A stretch of DNA of 64,000 bases from Icerya purchasi (taxonomy: Eukaryota; Arthropoda; Insecta; Hemiptera; Monophlebidae): positions 184,790,106 to 184,854,105 of the forward strand of contig CM077115.1 in the NCBI GenBank assembly GCA_039619475.1. The letters are read 5' to 3'. Made by a program: the position numbers and the translations under genes. The notes below the pieces were generated by a model, which was not told the DNA's origin, did no database searches, and worked only from the letters and a program-made list of their open reading frames with translations. This document shows positions 36,080 to 47,082 of this stretch, one piece after another. Numbering within the stretch: position 1 is the stretch's first letter; every line of letters starts with the position of its first letter.

Positions 36080-37510
36080 TATGTGTGCGTGGATGAACTG
36101 AGAACGTGGTGAAGGTGAAAAATAAAGGCCTTCAGATATTTCCTATGGTGTGGTAAGAGCAGAAAAATTACAGCGACGACTGTTATTTCTGCATTGTTAA
36201 CGTCTGTGAACACAATTCTAAAAATAAAAAAATTTATCTCATATCCGAACCTGCACGTCTTATTCCTCACAATGCGAATATACCAGTTCCAAATCCAACG
36301 GAATCCTTGGAAGATAATATTACTTCCGTAAGCCGTGATAATGAAAGTAGGGAATCGCCGGATGCTGAATCAGAATGCGAGTTTGAAAGCACCGCACCGC
36401 AATTGTTCAAGCAACAGCGTTAGGTGATCTAGTCAAAGAATGTTTAACAAAAGAGAAAGCGGAACTTCTCGGTTTTAGGTTGGAAGCACTTTTTAGCGCC
36501 GGGGACATATTTTCGTTGTTATAGATCCCGCGAATAAAAGTTTGCACTTTTCTTCGAACAAGAAAGTAGTTTAGTTTTCTTTTCCACTATTACAGGATTG
36601 ATAGAGCTGTTTAGAATCCAGAACTGAAAGGGTGAATGGAGATTGTTCGTCGATTCGTCCAAACGAAGTTTGAAAGCGGTTTTTCTGCACAATGGCAACA
36701 AATATGCCTCGCTACCAATTAGCCATTCTGTTTACCTGTAAGAAACATACGAAAATTTTCAGCTTTTTAGCTTCGAAAAAGGACTGGCCTTTACAAAAAG
36801 ATATCTTGAGCGTAGGAAAAAGAATATTTTGCGTACGAATTTGATTGATCCGCAAAAGATTGTTGCATATAAAATTACGCCTGATGAAGCAATTCATCAT
36901 CGTTTCTGGGCAAAGATCCTTTGTTGACATGCCCAAAGAGGGGTTATCAAAAAAAAAAAAAAAAAGAAGCAATTTATCAAAGCATTAAAGCTGGGCCCTG
37001 TTTCGGATGCGTTTGTGAAAAATTCCTTTATTTATTTAAAACGAAATTAAAGGAAGGTATCTTTATTGATCCGGATATAAGAAGACTTATGCAAGATCAA
37101 AATTTCGAAACTGTCATGACTGCCGTTTTGAAAAAAATAGGGATAGCTTGTATTTAAGAACGCCGTTTCAAAATTTCTCGGGAATAAGAGGAGCCCTGAT
37201 TATAGTAATATTGGCCAGAACATAATGACAAAATTTCACCAGCTTGGTTGCAATATGAGCCTTAAAGTTCATTTTTTTTTAAAAAATTCCCGCTTAGACT
37301 TTTTCCCTCAAAATTTTGGATCGGTAAGTGAAGAACAAAGTGAGCCTTTCCTGCAGGATACTAACGAGATAGAAAAACGATATCAAGGATGTTAAAATAA
37401 TGGATTATTGCTGGTCGCTTCATTGAGAAACACCAGGAGCGCCACATAAGAGGAAAAGCTGCGCGCACATCTTTACCGAGAAAAGAATAAGAAAACATTG
37501 CCCATGGATT
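36080..37510 (+). pseudogene. Repeat-borne protein family 'HNGNK...EEQ.ERFHQDI', degraded copy 1
   Basis: Segments in several frames follow one another in the order of a large uncharacterised protein that I remember as dispersed in many arthropod and cnidarian assemblies. First comes FPMVW..., then DDCYFCIVNVCEHNSKNKK, an acidic linker, GDLVKECLTKEKAELLGFRL, WRLFVDSSKRSLKAVFLHNG and LPISHSVYL. After an apparent internal deletion come NLIDPQKI, QFIKALK, KEGIFIDPDIRRLM and LGCNMSLKVHFF. The end has SEEQSEPF and KRYQG. Stops, indels and an A19 run at about 36949-36967 interrupt it. The function of the family is unknown to me, and its repeat status suggests a transposon origin. It shares its C-terminal half with the copy at 42291-44110. 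Confidence 0.7.
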
Positions 37511-37620
37511 CCGAATTGTAGTCTTTTATAATGTTTATTAAAAATTTTTTATTTCTGTATTTTAATATTTTTTAGTGTAATTATACCACGTTTTATATTC
37601 AAACATCTTATATTTTATTA

Positions 37621-37956
37621 CAGGGTAGCCACCTAACCGGGAATAAGCCGGGAATTTTGTTGTAAAACCGGGAAAAAAGTAAAAATAGCCAAAAACGATA
37701 GTTTTAAAGAGAAAAAATAATTTGAAACGTTAAAAAGTGAATGCATTTTTTAATGTACTTTACTCAAAATACATTACTAGGTTCCGTTTTATTCATATAA
37801 CAAGTATGCTGCGGCGGTCAAATGTTACTAGTAGTAACAAAAAAATTCTGTTCTTCTTTTTGTACAATTCTACTAAACAGGAAATCGGGGGGATTTGAAC
37901 CGGGAAAACTGGGAATCAACCGGGAATTTAAAAATTATATTTGAGTGGCCATCATG
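37621..37956. mobile_element. hAT-like MITE, copy 2
   Basis: The left terminus CAGGGTAGCCACCTAACC and the reverse complement of the right terminus CATGATGGCCACTCAAA are imperfect inverted repeats. Internal ACCGGGAATAAGCCGGGAAT and ACCGGGAATTTA motifs repeat near both ends. It aligns along almost its whole length with 21197-21530. TATTA occurs immediately outside both ends, but a full 8-bp hAT duplication is not preserved. There is no open frame. Confidence 0.65.
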
Positions 37957-38680
37957 TATTACATAATATTTAATGTTATGTGTATGCTAACTTCAAACAC
38001 AAATTGCGAAAAAGTGATATGTGCTAGAGATAAACTGATTACATTTTTAGATTAAGCGACCAAAAAATGGTAAAATCAGCTACAATTTTTAAAAAATGCG
38101 GATTGATTGGTCTGTGTTATTTATCGTTTACCGTTTTTATTTCGATTCTCATATCTGTTTACTTCTTTCGAGGGGGAAAAAAAATTAAAATCGATTTATA
38201 AATTATTAAAATTATTTTTATGACGTTTTTTAAATTGAATCGCTGAATTTTTATTGAATTCCCGCTACTCGGAAGTTTATTTTACTATTTCGTCTAAACT
38301 TGATTTTTTTTTTAACTCAGGAAAAATTTAAATGGCTGAAAATATTTATGTATTCCACAAAACCACTGTGATGGTAGTCATCATCGACCCCGACCATACA
38401 GAGCCGTTGAAGGTAAATATCCGGACAATATAATAAAGAGAAACGTCTACTCCTAAACGTTACCTCAGTCAATAGGATGTAGAATTTTTTTTATATTTAA
38501 TAGATCTTGATCCAACAATTGTTACCTAGTTCACATAGTTACCGTCAACTTATTGATAGAAGTGCCCTATTGGGAGAATAAGGCCTATATGAAGAATTAT
38601 CTACTTCAACACCCACTAGGTAAATGCTGCGAATTTTTTCTCGCGGATTGTACGTGGAAATTGATGGTTTATGACCTTAA
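37957..38680. other. Spacer, nothing recognised
   Basis: The left part is A/T-rich. From about 38540 the composition becomes less A/T-rich, leading into the split reading frame at 38681. A 66-codon plus-strand frame at 38553-38753 matches nothing I know. Confidence 0.45.
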
Positions 38681-39593
38681 AATGTTGTTGCAGAGCCGCA
38701 TGCACAACTGCAACACCGTCCACTTCCAGTACCTTCATCCCAGTCACCACTAGTACTGTTGATAAAATATCGATATTTATTACTAATATTTTTTTGGACG
38801 ATATATCGATAGTTTGATATTGAAATGTAGATATCGATGGTCGATATTTTTTTTAAATAAATTTTTATTTTTAATTTTTTCTCGTAAATTATTTAATCTA
38901 CAAAATCATCGTAAACTTAATCTACTGTACTTTATTTACACTATATTATGTTTTTCCTCTTTTCCTAATTTATTTATTTACTTATTATCTTAGAATGAAA
39001 TGTAATTCTGTATAGATATACACCTCTGTGGTATAAAAAGAAATTACTATAATCTATGATACCTAGTACCTACTTTACTTACTGTTGTTGTTGCTTGTCA
39101 CTGTCAGCGTTAACAGCTTAGCATTTCTACCTCTATTTAGTCTGTGGTTAACAGTGAGCAAAGTTAAAGAGAGGTTATGAAAAATTACTGTTTCATTGTA
39201 ATGTAGCGGAAAAGCACGTGTTTATTCATATTAATTTATTTAATATCTAGTTACATAGTAATAGTTTAGTGCCAAAATATGTCTTCTTCGACAAATTCTT
39301 CCATTGTGAGAACGTATTTTAAAACAGTTAATACAAGAAGGGTTTCCTGCTAGTACTGTTAATAAAATATCGCTATTGTTTTCGATATATCAAACTCCGA
39401 TATTGATGTATTAAAAAATATCGATATATCGAAAATCCGATATTTTGAAAAATATCAACAGTCCTAGTCACCGCTCCATCCGCAGCCTCAGCTTATAGAT
39501 GAGGAAGAAAAAGAAGAAGAGATGGTTGAGGACCCGGGTTTGTGGGAGGATGACGGGAGTTATAGCGGATTTGCCTCCCAGCAGGATGAATAA
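38681..39593 (+). pseudogene. Candidate small coding exon split by a hAT insertion
   Basis: If the 716-bp hAT at 38751-39466 and one copy of its 8-bp target duplication are removed, a frame is open from just after a TAA at 38678 to a TAA at 39591-39593, 62 codons long. It starts Ala/Glu/Pro/Gln-rich (EPHAQLQHRPLPVPSS) and ends in an acidic tail (DEEEKEEEMVEDPG, then WEDDGSYSGF). A TTGTTGCAG sequence at about 38683-38691 could be a splice acceptor. The frame is broken in the present sequence because the insertion brings in stops. I do not recognise the product. It could be part of a host gene's last exon or of an older mobile element. Confidence 0.35.
38751..39466 (+). mobile_element. hAT deletion derivative (716 bp) with 8-bp target duplication
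   Basis: The ends TAGTACTGTTGATAAAATAT and, read in reverse, TAGGACTGTTGATATTTTTC are terminal inverted repeats. Outside them GTCACCAC (38743-38750) and GTCACCGC (39467-39474) form an 8-bp target duplication with one change, the hAT hallmark. Many TATCGATA motifs lie near both ends. At 39279 an ATG opens a 24-codon frame (MSSSTNSSIVRTYFK...) like the start of a BED-finger transposase, cut off where a second copy of the terminus begins at 39352. The element therefore looks like a transposase-bearing hAT that lost nearly all of its gene. Confidence 0.75.
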
Positions 39594-40881
39594 GTATAAT
39601 AATTACATAATAACAAGGAAATGGTCCACTACCACGGCATTTTTACCCAAGCTGATATACCTTTTTCATTAATGTTTTATTATTAATATAGCTTAAAAAA
39701 TCTAATGGACTCAATGAACCAAAAGGAATAGGGGGATGTAATACTTTTAGATTGATTACATCTAAGTTTTTTATTATTATTAATAAATTTCATTTTTAAA
39801 CTCTCGTGCCTACTTTATATTTCCGATTATAACTCGCATCTATGTATGCTGGTATTGGTGTCTGCAATAGTCGACATTATAAGTGTCGAAATGATTACTC
39901 TGGTGGATAAAAACGTGCTGACGACGAGGTTACTCTTTTAGACTAATACAACAGAATTTTTTAAATTATTATTACTATTCGTAAAGTTAATTTGTAGACG
40001 CAATCGCGACCGCTTTGCATTTCTGAATTTAACTCGCATCTTTGGTGTTAAATAATAATGCGGTAGGATTTAATTATTCGCCGTGTGTAATTTTCATTTA
40101 TTTTTCATCGAACTATTTATTCTAAAATTAAATAGGGGCATAAAATTTCGTTATTTTCAGCTAAAAATAGGAGCATAATTATTTTTTTTGTCAGCTGCTG
40201 CCACAGCATCTACACCAATAGGGGGTGATAAAACAATTATTAATTCTACGTGTGTAAGTAATGAAATGAAAAAAAATAAATTGTACAAAATCCCAGGTAT
40301 TAATATATTCGTGTGATATAACTATGATACAATATGCTTTATTCACGCGAAATACAATAAAAATTATTTTTATTTTTTTATATATCAAAAATTGATTTGC
40401 ATATATTGCATATTTTGCAAACTAACAGCGTCATCTCGGAGACTGTTATCTCACTTATACTTCGTAATCATCGTGTAAGACAACTCCAACAAATAAATTT
40501 AGCATTCGGCGACTGTATCCGTAATAGCTGAGGCTTAATTTTTTAATCCATGCATATTGATGATTATCGTTCGAGCCTCAATATAATATAACGAGTTAAT
40601 GGTTATGATTTAGTGGACTATGATTTTTCTTGAAGGCAAACACAACTTTAATTTTATATTTGCTCATATTGGGTCCGTCATCATCTGACTCTATTAGTTT
40701 ATATAGGTTTATTGAAATTCCATTAATTCTTTTAAAGTTTCGATATCGGCTAACGATCAAATAGGTAGTTGAAAATATTTGAAACCGTACACATTCTGCA
40801 GAATGTTGTACGTTGTATGGTGTAAGTAAGCGATGGTACGCCACCGCGATTCTGTACTTTAGGCCGGCATAGATGAATAAT
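39594..40881. other. AT-rich sequence, no gene seen
   Basis: No protein similarity or terminal repeats were recognised in this span. Confidence 0.5.
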
Positions 40882-40960
40882 ATTACATCAGGAATTTACG
40901 TCTTCGAATGCCTTATCTGTCTCAGCATTTATTTGTTTGTCTGCTTTATCTGAATAAAAC
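40882..40960 (+). repeat. Dispersed repeat R2, copy C (partial)
   Basis: ATTACATCAGGAATTTACGT, followed by CTTCGAATGCCTTATCTGT, matches the left part of R2 copy A (34714). The similarity fades after about 60-80 bases. Confidence 0.5.
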
Positions 40961-42255
40961 GAATTAACAACTTAAAATGAATAGAATGCTTTCATTTCTC
41001 CTACACTTTTCGACCTACCGATACTGTGTCAGAAAAATACGTGGGTTCACTTCTTATCTGACAATGTTAAAACAATTCGCGCTTTAATTTCCTTTTGACG
41101 CGCTCCCCGTCTTAATAGGCAAGCGGCCAATAGATGACGATATATGTATCGAAATAATTACGAGTTAAAAATTAAAAGTTAAAAAAACGTTAAAAATAGA
41201 ATGTGACAGTGATGTGTGCTACAGAAAATTGCTTTAAAATTTGGGTTCTAAGTGTCTAGTTTCGAACGATTTTAGGGATTTCTGAAAATTTCGCACCTCC
41301 TATTGACTACAGATAAAATATTATATATTACATCTGTACATATTGGTATTGGCGACTGCAGAGTGCTCATTTGGGTTCTTGGATCTGAATTCCGATGGTG
41401 AATTGCAGTTGGAAAGTGGACAGCTTAAACGATGGAATATATACTCGGCCTAAATTTAGATATTTAAACGCAACTTTCATTTCGTTTAACTGTAGGGGCT
41501 GTGGAACGCTAGGAGATAATTTTTGGAACTGGAGAGTACAGGTGAATTTTAAAAATTTGGTCGGATTACTAGGGCTATGTAATAGGACAGGCAGGATAAA
41601 TTGTTAGAGTGGGAGGCTTTGATACAAAATTTATCACACAGTGATGTCAAGCCAGTCTTAGTTTTATACAGACTGATCGCTAAATCCTCATTGTGCATGG
41701 ATGTATCATGTTATGTATGGTTGAAATTCATTAGCATTGTAATACTACCAGATTTGTTTTATAATGTCAGCAGTATTAATCCTATTGCTGACAGTATTTC
41801 TAAAGCAATCCTAAATTTCTATACCATGTACGCACATTGTTAACAATTCAATTGTTAAACTAATAATAGAACATATCAGAACAATGGTCTTTGCTAAAAT
41901 ACCAAAAAAAAATTAACTTAATACGAGCCTATATAACACTTAAAAACAAAATCTTATTATTGTCCCGGATATCGATATCAAGTTCCATTAATAGTTTATG
42001 GTTAGCAATAATTAAGATACATCAGAAAAAATTCAAAACTTTAGAAAACTACACAATTCAACACATATTTTAGTGCCTGCTGTTTTTAGACTGTTTCTAA
42101 GTAATTTTGAGTACAGAATCGAAAACAAGTCTGTCAGATCTAGTTTTTAAGATAAGCTAAGAACAAAATCAGCTTTTTGTTAACTCATATACATTTTTAG
42201 GTTATAGATATTAGTATTTACTACAAGGTTTCATTAAAAACAAAGAATACAAAGT
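40961..42255. other. Sequence without recognised genes
   Basis: Frames of 60-80 codons at 41395-42073 on the plus strand have no recognised motif. They lie downstream of the 3' end of the minus-strand pseudogene and show no splice or homology support. Confidence 0.45.
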
Positions 42256-42290
42256 AAGGATTTTATTTCATAAAATAGATAAATGTACAT

Positions 42291-42774
42291 TCATAGCTTA
42301 TCGCTTAAAAATTTTCTTTTATACGACTTTCTAGCATAATGTTTAGTATGACATTCTTGTTGCCGACTCCAACAGTAATCGGCCATCATATGGATATCCC
42401 ATCTTCCTTGATATCGTTCTTCCATCGTCTTAATGTCCTGATGAAATCTTTCCTCCTGTTCTTCACTGTAGTTACCTAGGTTTTGTGAGAATCGATCTAA
42501 GTGATTGTGGAGGTAGTGAAGTTTAATGCTCATATTACAACAGAATATTAAAGTTACCATAGTTTCTACTAATTTTGTGTAATTTTCTGCTTTATGGTTG
42601 TCAAGAAAATTTTGTACAACTTCAACAAATGAGCACCACCAAGCATTAGATTCAATCTTGCTTGTTGATGCAATAAATTGTGGATCTTTTATAAGCTGTC
42701 TTATCTGAGAGCCGTCAAATATGCCTGCTTTCAGTTTTTCCATGCTAATCCCAGGAAATTTATGTATTAAATAT
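42291..42774 (-). pseudogene. Repeat-borne protein family, copy 2, C-terminal part
   Basis: A continuous minus-strand frame of about 155 codons begins within YLIHKFPGIS and reads MEKLKAGIFDGSQIRQLIKDPQF, then AENYTKLVETM, CNMSIKLHYLHNHLDRF, SEEQEERFHQDIKTMEERYQGRW and MADYCW, ending in a basic KSYKRKFLSDKL tail and TGA. It is the best-preserved piece of this family in the window and parallels the 3' part of 36080-37510. An AATAAA on the same strand lies 25-30 bases beyond the stop, at about 42262-42267. The N-terminal side continues at 43698-44110 beyond a ~920-bp insertion. The molecular function is unknown. Confidence 0.75.
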
Positions 42775-43697
42775 TATCGATTTAGATCAGTTTCCCGAGG
42801 GTTGTTTCGAGCCCGCGGATTTAAAATTTATAAATTTAGTTAATTTAAAGTATTTCCTTTTCTTTTTGTTCCTTAGTGGAGATTATTATCATTATTATTA
42901 TGACTATGATTATTTATTAATGAGACAATGCGTTTTTCTTTAGCCTATATTAACAAAAAAACCTACACCCATTTTTCCGGAACGGCCGACCGCTAAAAAC
43001 ACAATGATTAATTATGATATGCGGGTAAAAGACAAAAATGATTAATTATAAGTCATACAAAATTACACGTATCACTGCGATTGTGGGCTTCCGGGTGGTC
43101 CTTGTTAACTGGAAATTGTAAATGCGGAGTTTCGTCCTGGATTCTCAGTGAGCGCGAATCGGATATGCGGTATTCAAACAATAATTTTCGAAATATTTAT
43201 AATTGTAATAATTTACAAACAGATTCGGTACGATTGGCCAACGATCTCTTCGGCGACTTACGAAATGGCGGCCGACACTTTCTTGCGACTATTCGTTAAA
43301 CTTTTCTGGATCTTTCGGGACTGAAGCCGGGTCAACTCTTCCGGGAGCAAAATGAAAAACTAATTCCGGACTAACTATCTCTTTATTTTTTCACTGCTGT
43401 TGTTCCTTCGACCTACCGCTCCTTCTGCCTTTGATCTGTCAATCAACGTCGTCAATTTTCATTTTCTACGCGCACAATATTTCCCCAATCCGCAACTGGT
43501 TCCCACTCACGCACACTATCACTCTCCCACCACTCATGACTTTGAATACTAATTATTTGTGAACGAGCCAAATACAGATTAAGTATTAAGTATTATTTCC
43601 CGTACAAAAACATAATTTTCATAAGATTACAATCTTTTAAATTTTTATTTTATGTTTTTATTTATTTTATTTTTCCGATCCATAATGGAAACATTAC
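42775..43697 (-). mobile_element. ~920-bp insertion splitting the pseudogene, LTR-like
   Basis: The family protein reads DGLCFGY up to about 43700 and resumes with YLIHKFPG at 42770, so the 923 bases between are an insertion. AATAT on the plus strand occurs at both edges (42770-42774 and 43698-43702) and could be the target duplication. Read on the minus strand the insert starts TGTAATGTTTCC if a four-base duplication is assumed. It has a CpG-rich middle, an AATAAA near 43390 and no reading frame of note. This is compatible with a solo LTR, but the far end lacks the usual CA. Class uncertain. Confidence 0.5.
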
Positions 43698-44110
43698 AAT
43701 ATCCAAAGCAAAGTCCATCTCATTGCTTCATAAGTCCTAACTTGATATGCAAAAGTGGAAATATGATTTTCTCTCTTGCAATTGAAGGTTTGTTGATTAC
43801 ATTTTGTTTTGCTTAAACCATGCCGTTTTTTATGAGTCACTTTACGCTAACCCAGTGTTGATCCTTGGCTCTGCTATCCCAAAGACATAAAAAAAGGATA
43901 TTTTGTGTTTCCACTTTGCTATCCAAGGAGGAAGTTTACCATTTTTAAATCGACACGAAACACCCAGTGGCGTTCTTCATATTTAATTTTTTTTTAGGAC
44001 TAGTGATATTGTTTCGTATGCTTCTTTCAAGCTGGTAGAATGGCCAATGGGTATTGCGCCGTATATGTGTTACGGTTGTTCAAAAGAACACATTTGAAAC
44101 TACCCCCTTT
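43698..44110 (-). pseudogene. Repeat-borne protein family, copy 2, central part
   Basis: The minus-strand reading, in several frames, gives SFKCVLLNNRNTY, AIPIGHSTSLKEAYETISLV, HWVFRVDLKMVNFLLG and QSGNTKYPFF. After further damage it gives AREKIIFPLLHIKLGLMKQ and DGLCFGY, where it is cut by the insertion. Order and content fit the region just upstream of the 42291-42774 fragment, so these are two halves of one former gene. The DLKMVNFLLG and LHIKLGLMKQ blocks are the parts missing from copy 1 at 36.1 kb. Frame breaks near 43850, 43980 and 44040 show it is dead. The N-terminal third of the family protein is absent or beyond recognition. Confidence 0.7.
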
Positions 44111-46328
44111 CATGAAAAATCAATAAATACATGTATCAAGTAATTCTTTTATAATTTTTTATTCTATAATTATGACCAAAAAAAAGGTGTTTTCACTCCC
44201 TAGAAAATAGGGGATGCAACCCCACTGCTTAAATCACTGTAGATTACTTGTCCTTTGCACGAGAAATAATTGCCATTTTGTTTCATAAAAAAATATCGAG
44301 TTGAAGACGAGATATTTAGGAAAAACGATTTTTGGGGGTGAACTTTAAGGGTGGTTTTCACCCCCTTCAAACTGCATATGGGCCGATAAAAAAAAGTTCG
44401 GGTCTAACATTTTTTTATACTCTACAGCATATCCAAATTTCATCAAAATCGGCGTCTGACAACTCCTGTACTTTCCTTGTAAGTAAAATTTAAAGTGAGT
44501 ATTATTCAGATGTTAAAGATTCCGCATCTATATCAATATCATATTTTTCAGAAAGTTTCATACAATTTTTTTTTATTGTTTAATCTAACATCTTGCAAAT
44601 GCAAAAAGAAATTGTCATGTATGTTATCATTTGCGAATTTCTGTTTTTTAATATTAACGCAAAGAGAATAAACAATGGGATAAAAAATTTCGATTTTAAG
44701 TTTATCTATTTCGTTGAAAACGGTATCATCGATTTTTCCCTCAAATCTCTTTAATCTAACACTTCGTACTTTCGGTCTATCGCTTTTTTCGTTAATTATT
44801 TCATTTTTTTCAATAAATGTTTTTGTTTCGCTCATATATAATCATCGAACTTGTTTCTCAAATTATGAAGATATTTTTCTAGAGAATCGAACAAGTTCAC
44901 ATTTGTTTTTTAAACAGACTAAAGCGCCACTATGTTAAAAGATGTCGGAACCAGGGAAGGAAATTCAAAATTTAAAAAAATCTACTCTCTGCTGACAAAC
45001 AGAAGGCATGCTCTTGTCTTATGGAGAATACCTTTCGTCTCCCGAAAATAAGAATATGCCCTTTGCGAAGCTAGCGAGTTGGCAACTCGGGCCAATGAAA
45101 CTTCACGTGGTTTCTTTTTTGTTTCGGTGGTGATACACTTTTGCATAAAATCGTTTTTTTTAAGTGCACGCCCAATCGGCGAGGCTTGGGGCTCCCTGAC
45201 TCTTAAAGACGACACTGTATACCATGGTATTTAGATCTTTTTTCGTTCACCTTGGGTCATCCGAATTGATAGTATTAAAATAGAAGTGTTTTATGGTCAA
45301 TGCTTGGATGCAAACTCTCAGGATAAAATACCTATTAATTAAGCTGAAGAAATATTTTCAAGAATCAATTTAAAGAGTGAAATCCCCGTCGAGTATTGTA
45401 AATCTTCGTAACATCTTCCTGTAGCTAGGAACGTTAACGTAGCTATCAAACTTGCTCCCCTGACATAGCTTCTCTCATAACTGTATGTTTCTTTTTTAAA
45501 CCACTTAGTAAAGACAATAAATAACAAAACATATTTGCATCTATTCTGAAATATTTTCTAAAATCGTGAGAATCATTTTCTCAGAGTTATCTTTTAGTGA
45601 AGGTACAAGTAACTTAACTTTGGTTTTTTACTCGACCAATTTTCGGTCCACTTTGTATGTTTTTCAGCTACGTTACTTCGCGTATTGAGCTTATAAATCA
45701 CAGCATAAAGACAAGCACGTTTTTTGTTTTTTAGTGGGCATATTAAAAACTACTTTTTCATTCACGCGAAAATCTCAAATCTAATATGAAACCGTTAAAC
45801 TACTGTGGAAGCTGTATCGGTTTTTACGATTATTCTAGTGCGCAGATTTGCCCGCAGTTTTCGCCACTAACATGCAGTTAAGACGGTATTGCCCGTAGGT
45901 TTACTTTTCGTCATTAAGAAACAGTGAAAGTTTTGGCCTGTACGATTATCAGTACAGATTGTCTGCAGGTAAGTCCGTGAACTTATCTTAACCGTCAAAA
46001 GTGAAGCATACTTTTAATGCATATAGTTCCCACCGCGGTTCGGAAGTTCGTGGACAAAACCGTACACGTGTAGCGGACTAGTAACGGAACCTATTCATCA
46101 CTAGTGCGTATGCTCTCTTGGTACTCGTTAACTTTGGAGAAGTCCAGTGCCTGGTGAACAAAACACGAAAAACGAGCAAATCATCAAATCGGAATTCACT
46201 ACTATTCGACATTGATTTGTGACTGGCGCTAGCACATTAAGCATTTTTCTTAATGCCGACTTTGGACTATCACTGAAAGAGTTATTTATATTTAGTGAAA
46301 TTTAAAAAAATGGTATACCTTATAATGT
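44111..46328. other. Mixed sequence: dispersed repeat, unassigned frame, candidate splice donor
   Basis: At 44180-44480 a GGGGGTGAACTTTAAGGGTG and TTTTCACCCCC fold, followed by CCAAATTTCATCAAAATCGG, resembles a common insect dispersed repeat. At 44548-44835 on the minus strand a 95-codon frame (KIDDTVFNEIDKLKIEIFYPIV...) vaguely resembles the middle of hAT/ZMYM1-like transposases, but I cannot support it. At 45966-45974 CAG/GTAAGT is a perfect splice donor consensus in a moderately CpG-containing stretch (45830-46080), without other gene evidence. Confidence 0.35.
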
Positions 46329-46338
46329 ACATTGTAAG

Positions 46339-46412
46339 TTTTTTTTTTTTTTTTGACAGTCTCCACTATCTCAACAATCAGGAGTTCACGCCACTAGGCT
46401 ATCGCGATGGTC
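46339..46412 (-). mobile_element. tRNA-like micro-retroposon with 10-bp target duplication
   Basis: On the minus strand a 58-base body (46412-46355) is followed by A16 (T16 at 46339-46354). ACATTGTAAG lies directly outside both ends, at 46329-46338 and 46413-46422. The body contains TAGCCTAGTGG, a match to the polymerase III A box (TRGYNNARNGG), placed about 12 bases from its start as in a tRNA. There is no B box, so it looks like the head of a tRNA or tRNA-derived SINE that was copied, tailed with A and inserted by LINE machinery. Confidence 0.7.
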
Positions 46413-46422
46413 ACATTGTAAG

Positions 46423-47082
46423 TTAACAGATGTGATTCGCACGTAATATGAAAAAAAGTGATAAATTTTTTTAAACATTGATTGCAACTATAATAATGAA
46501 TTTAAATAAATTATTTATTTCTGAAAAAAGAGCATTAGAATTGTACGGTAGAAGAGGTAGCATTAAAATCTCTTTTCTGGACACGAAGTGCCTTAATTTA
46601 CAATTTCTCAAATTACCAAGGAATCACGACAAAAATTAAACTGTAATGCAAATCATTCGGGAATGAAGTAGCAATAGTAATGCTACTGGTAAAAAGAATT
46701 AACAGTTCATTATTTTAGTACGTATCACCTATTGAAATACCTTTTAACAAGGAATGAAAAAATGTTTGCTAAAGGAACACTGATTTTTCAAGCTATCTTT
46801 ATTAACTGGTAAAAAAAATGAAACATATTGATCGTAGTTGCAGTAATCAAGTAGTAAAGACGGATTGCTATCAAATCGTTTGACAACAATACAAGTATAT
46901 CGGGGTCAAATTTTGTTAGTGCAGATGAAATGGGATAAAAAAATAAAATCTCCATAAATGCTCCGAAAACCACAAAGCATTCTATTATCTAATCAAAATT
47001 TGAGTGCAGTCGACCAGTCTGTCTTTTTGCAATAAATTTAGGTATAATGTAAAATCAGGGAAATGAACGGTCAAAGTGCCTG
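46423..47082. other. AT-rich spacer, nothing recognised
   Basis: No gene or element was seen between the small retroposon and the LINE B insertion region. Confidence 0.5.

Noticed and set aside
44548..44835. Possible hAT/ZMYM1-like transposase fragment
   Set aside because: The resemblance is vague, with no diagnostic motif or terminal repeats, so it was left unassigned.
45966..45974. Perfect splice donor CAG/GTAAGT as evidence of a host gene
   Set aside because: One consensus donor without coding exon, acceptor or transcript evidence is expected by chance in 64 kb.
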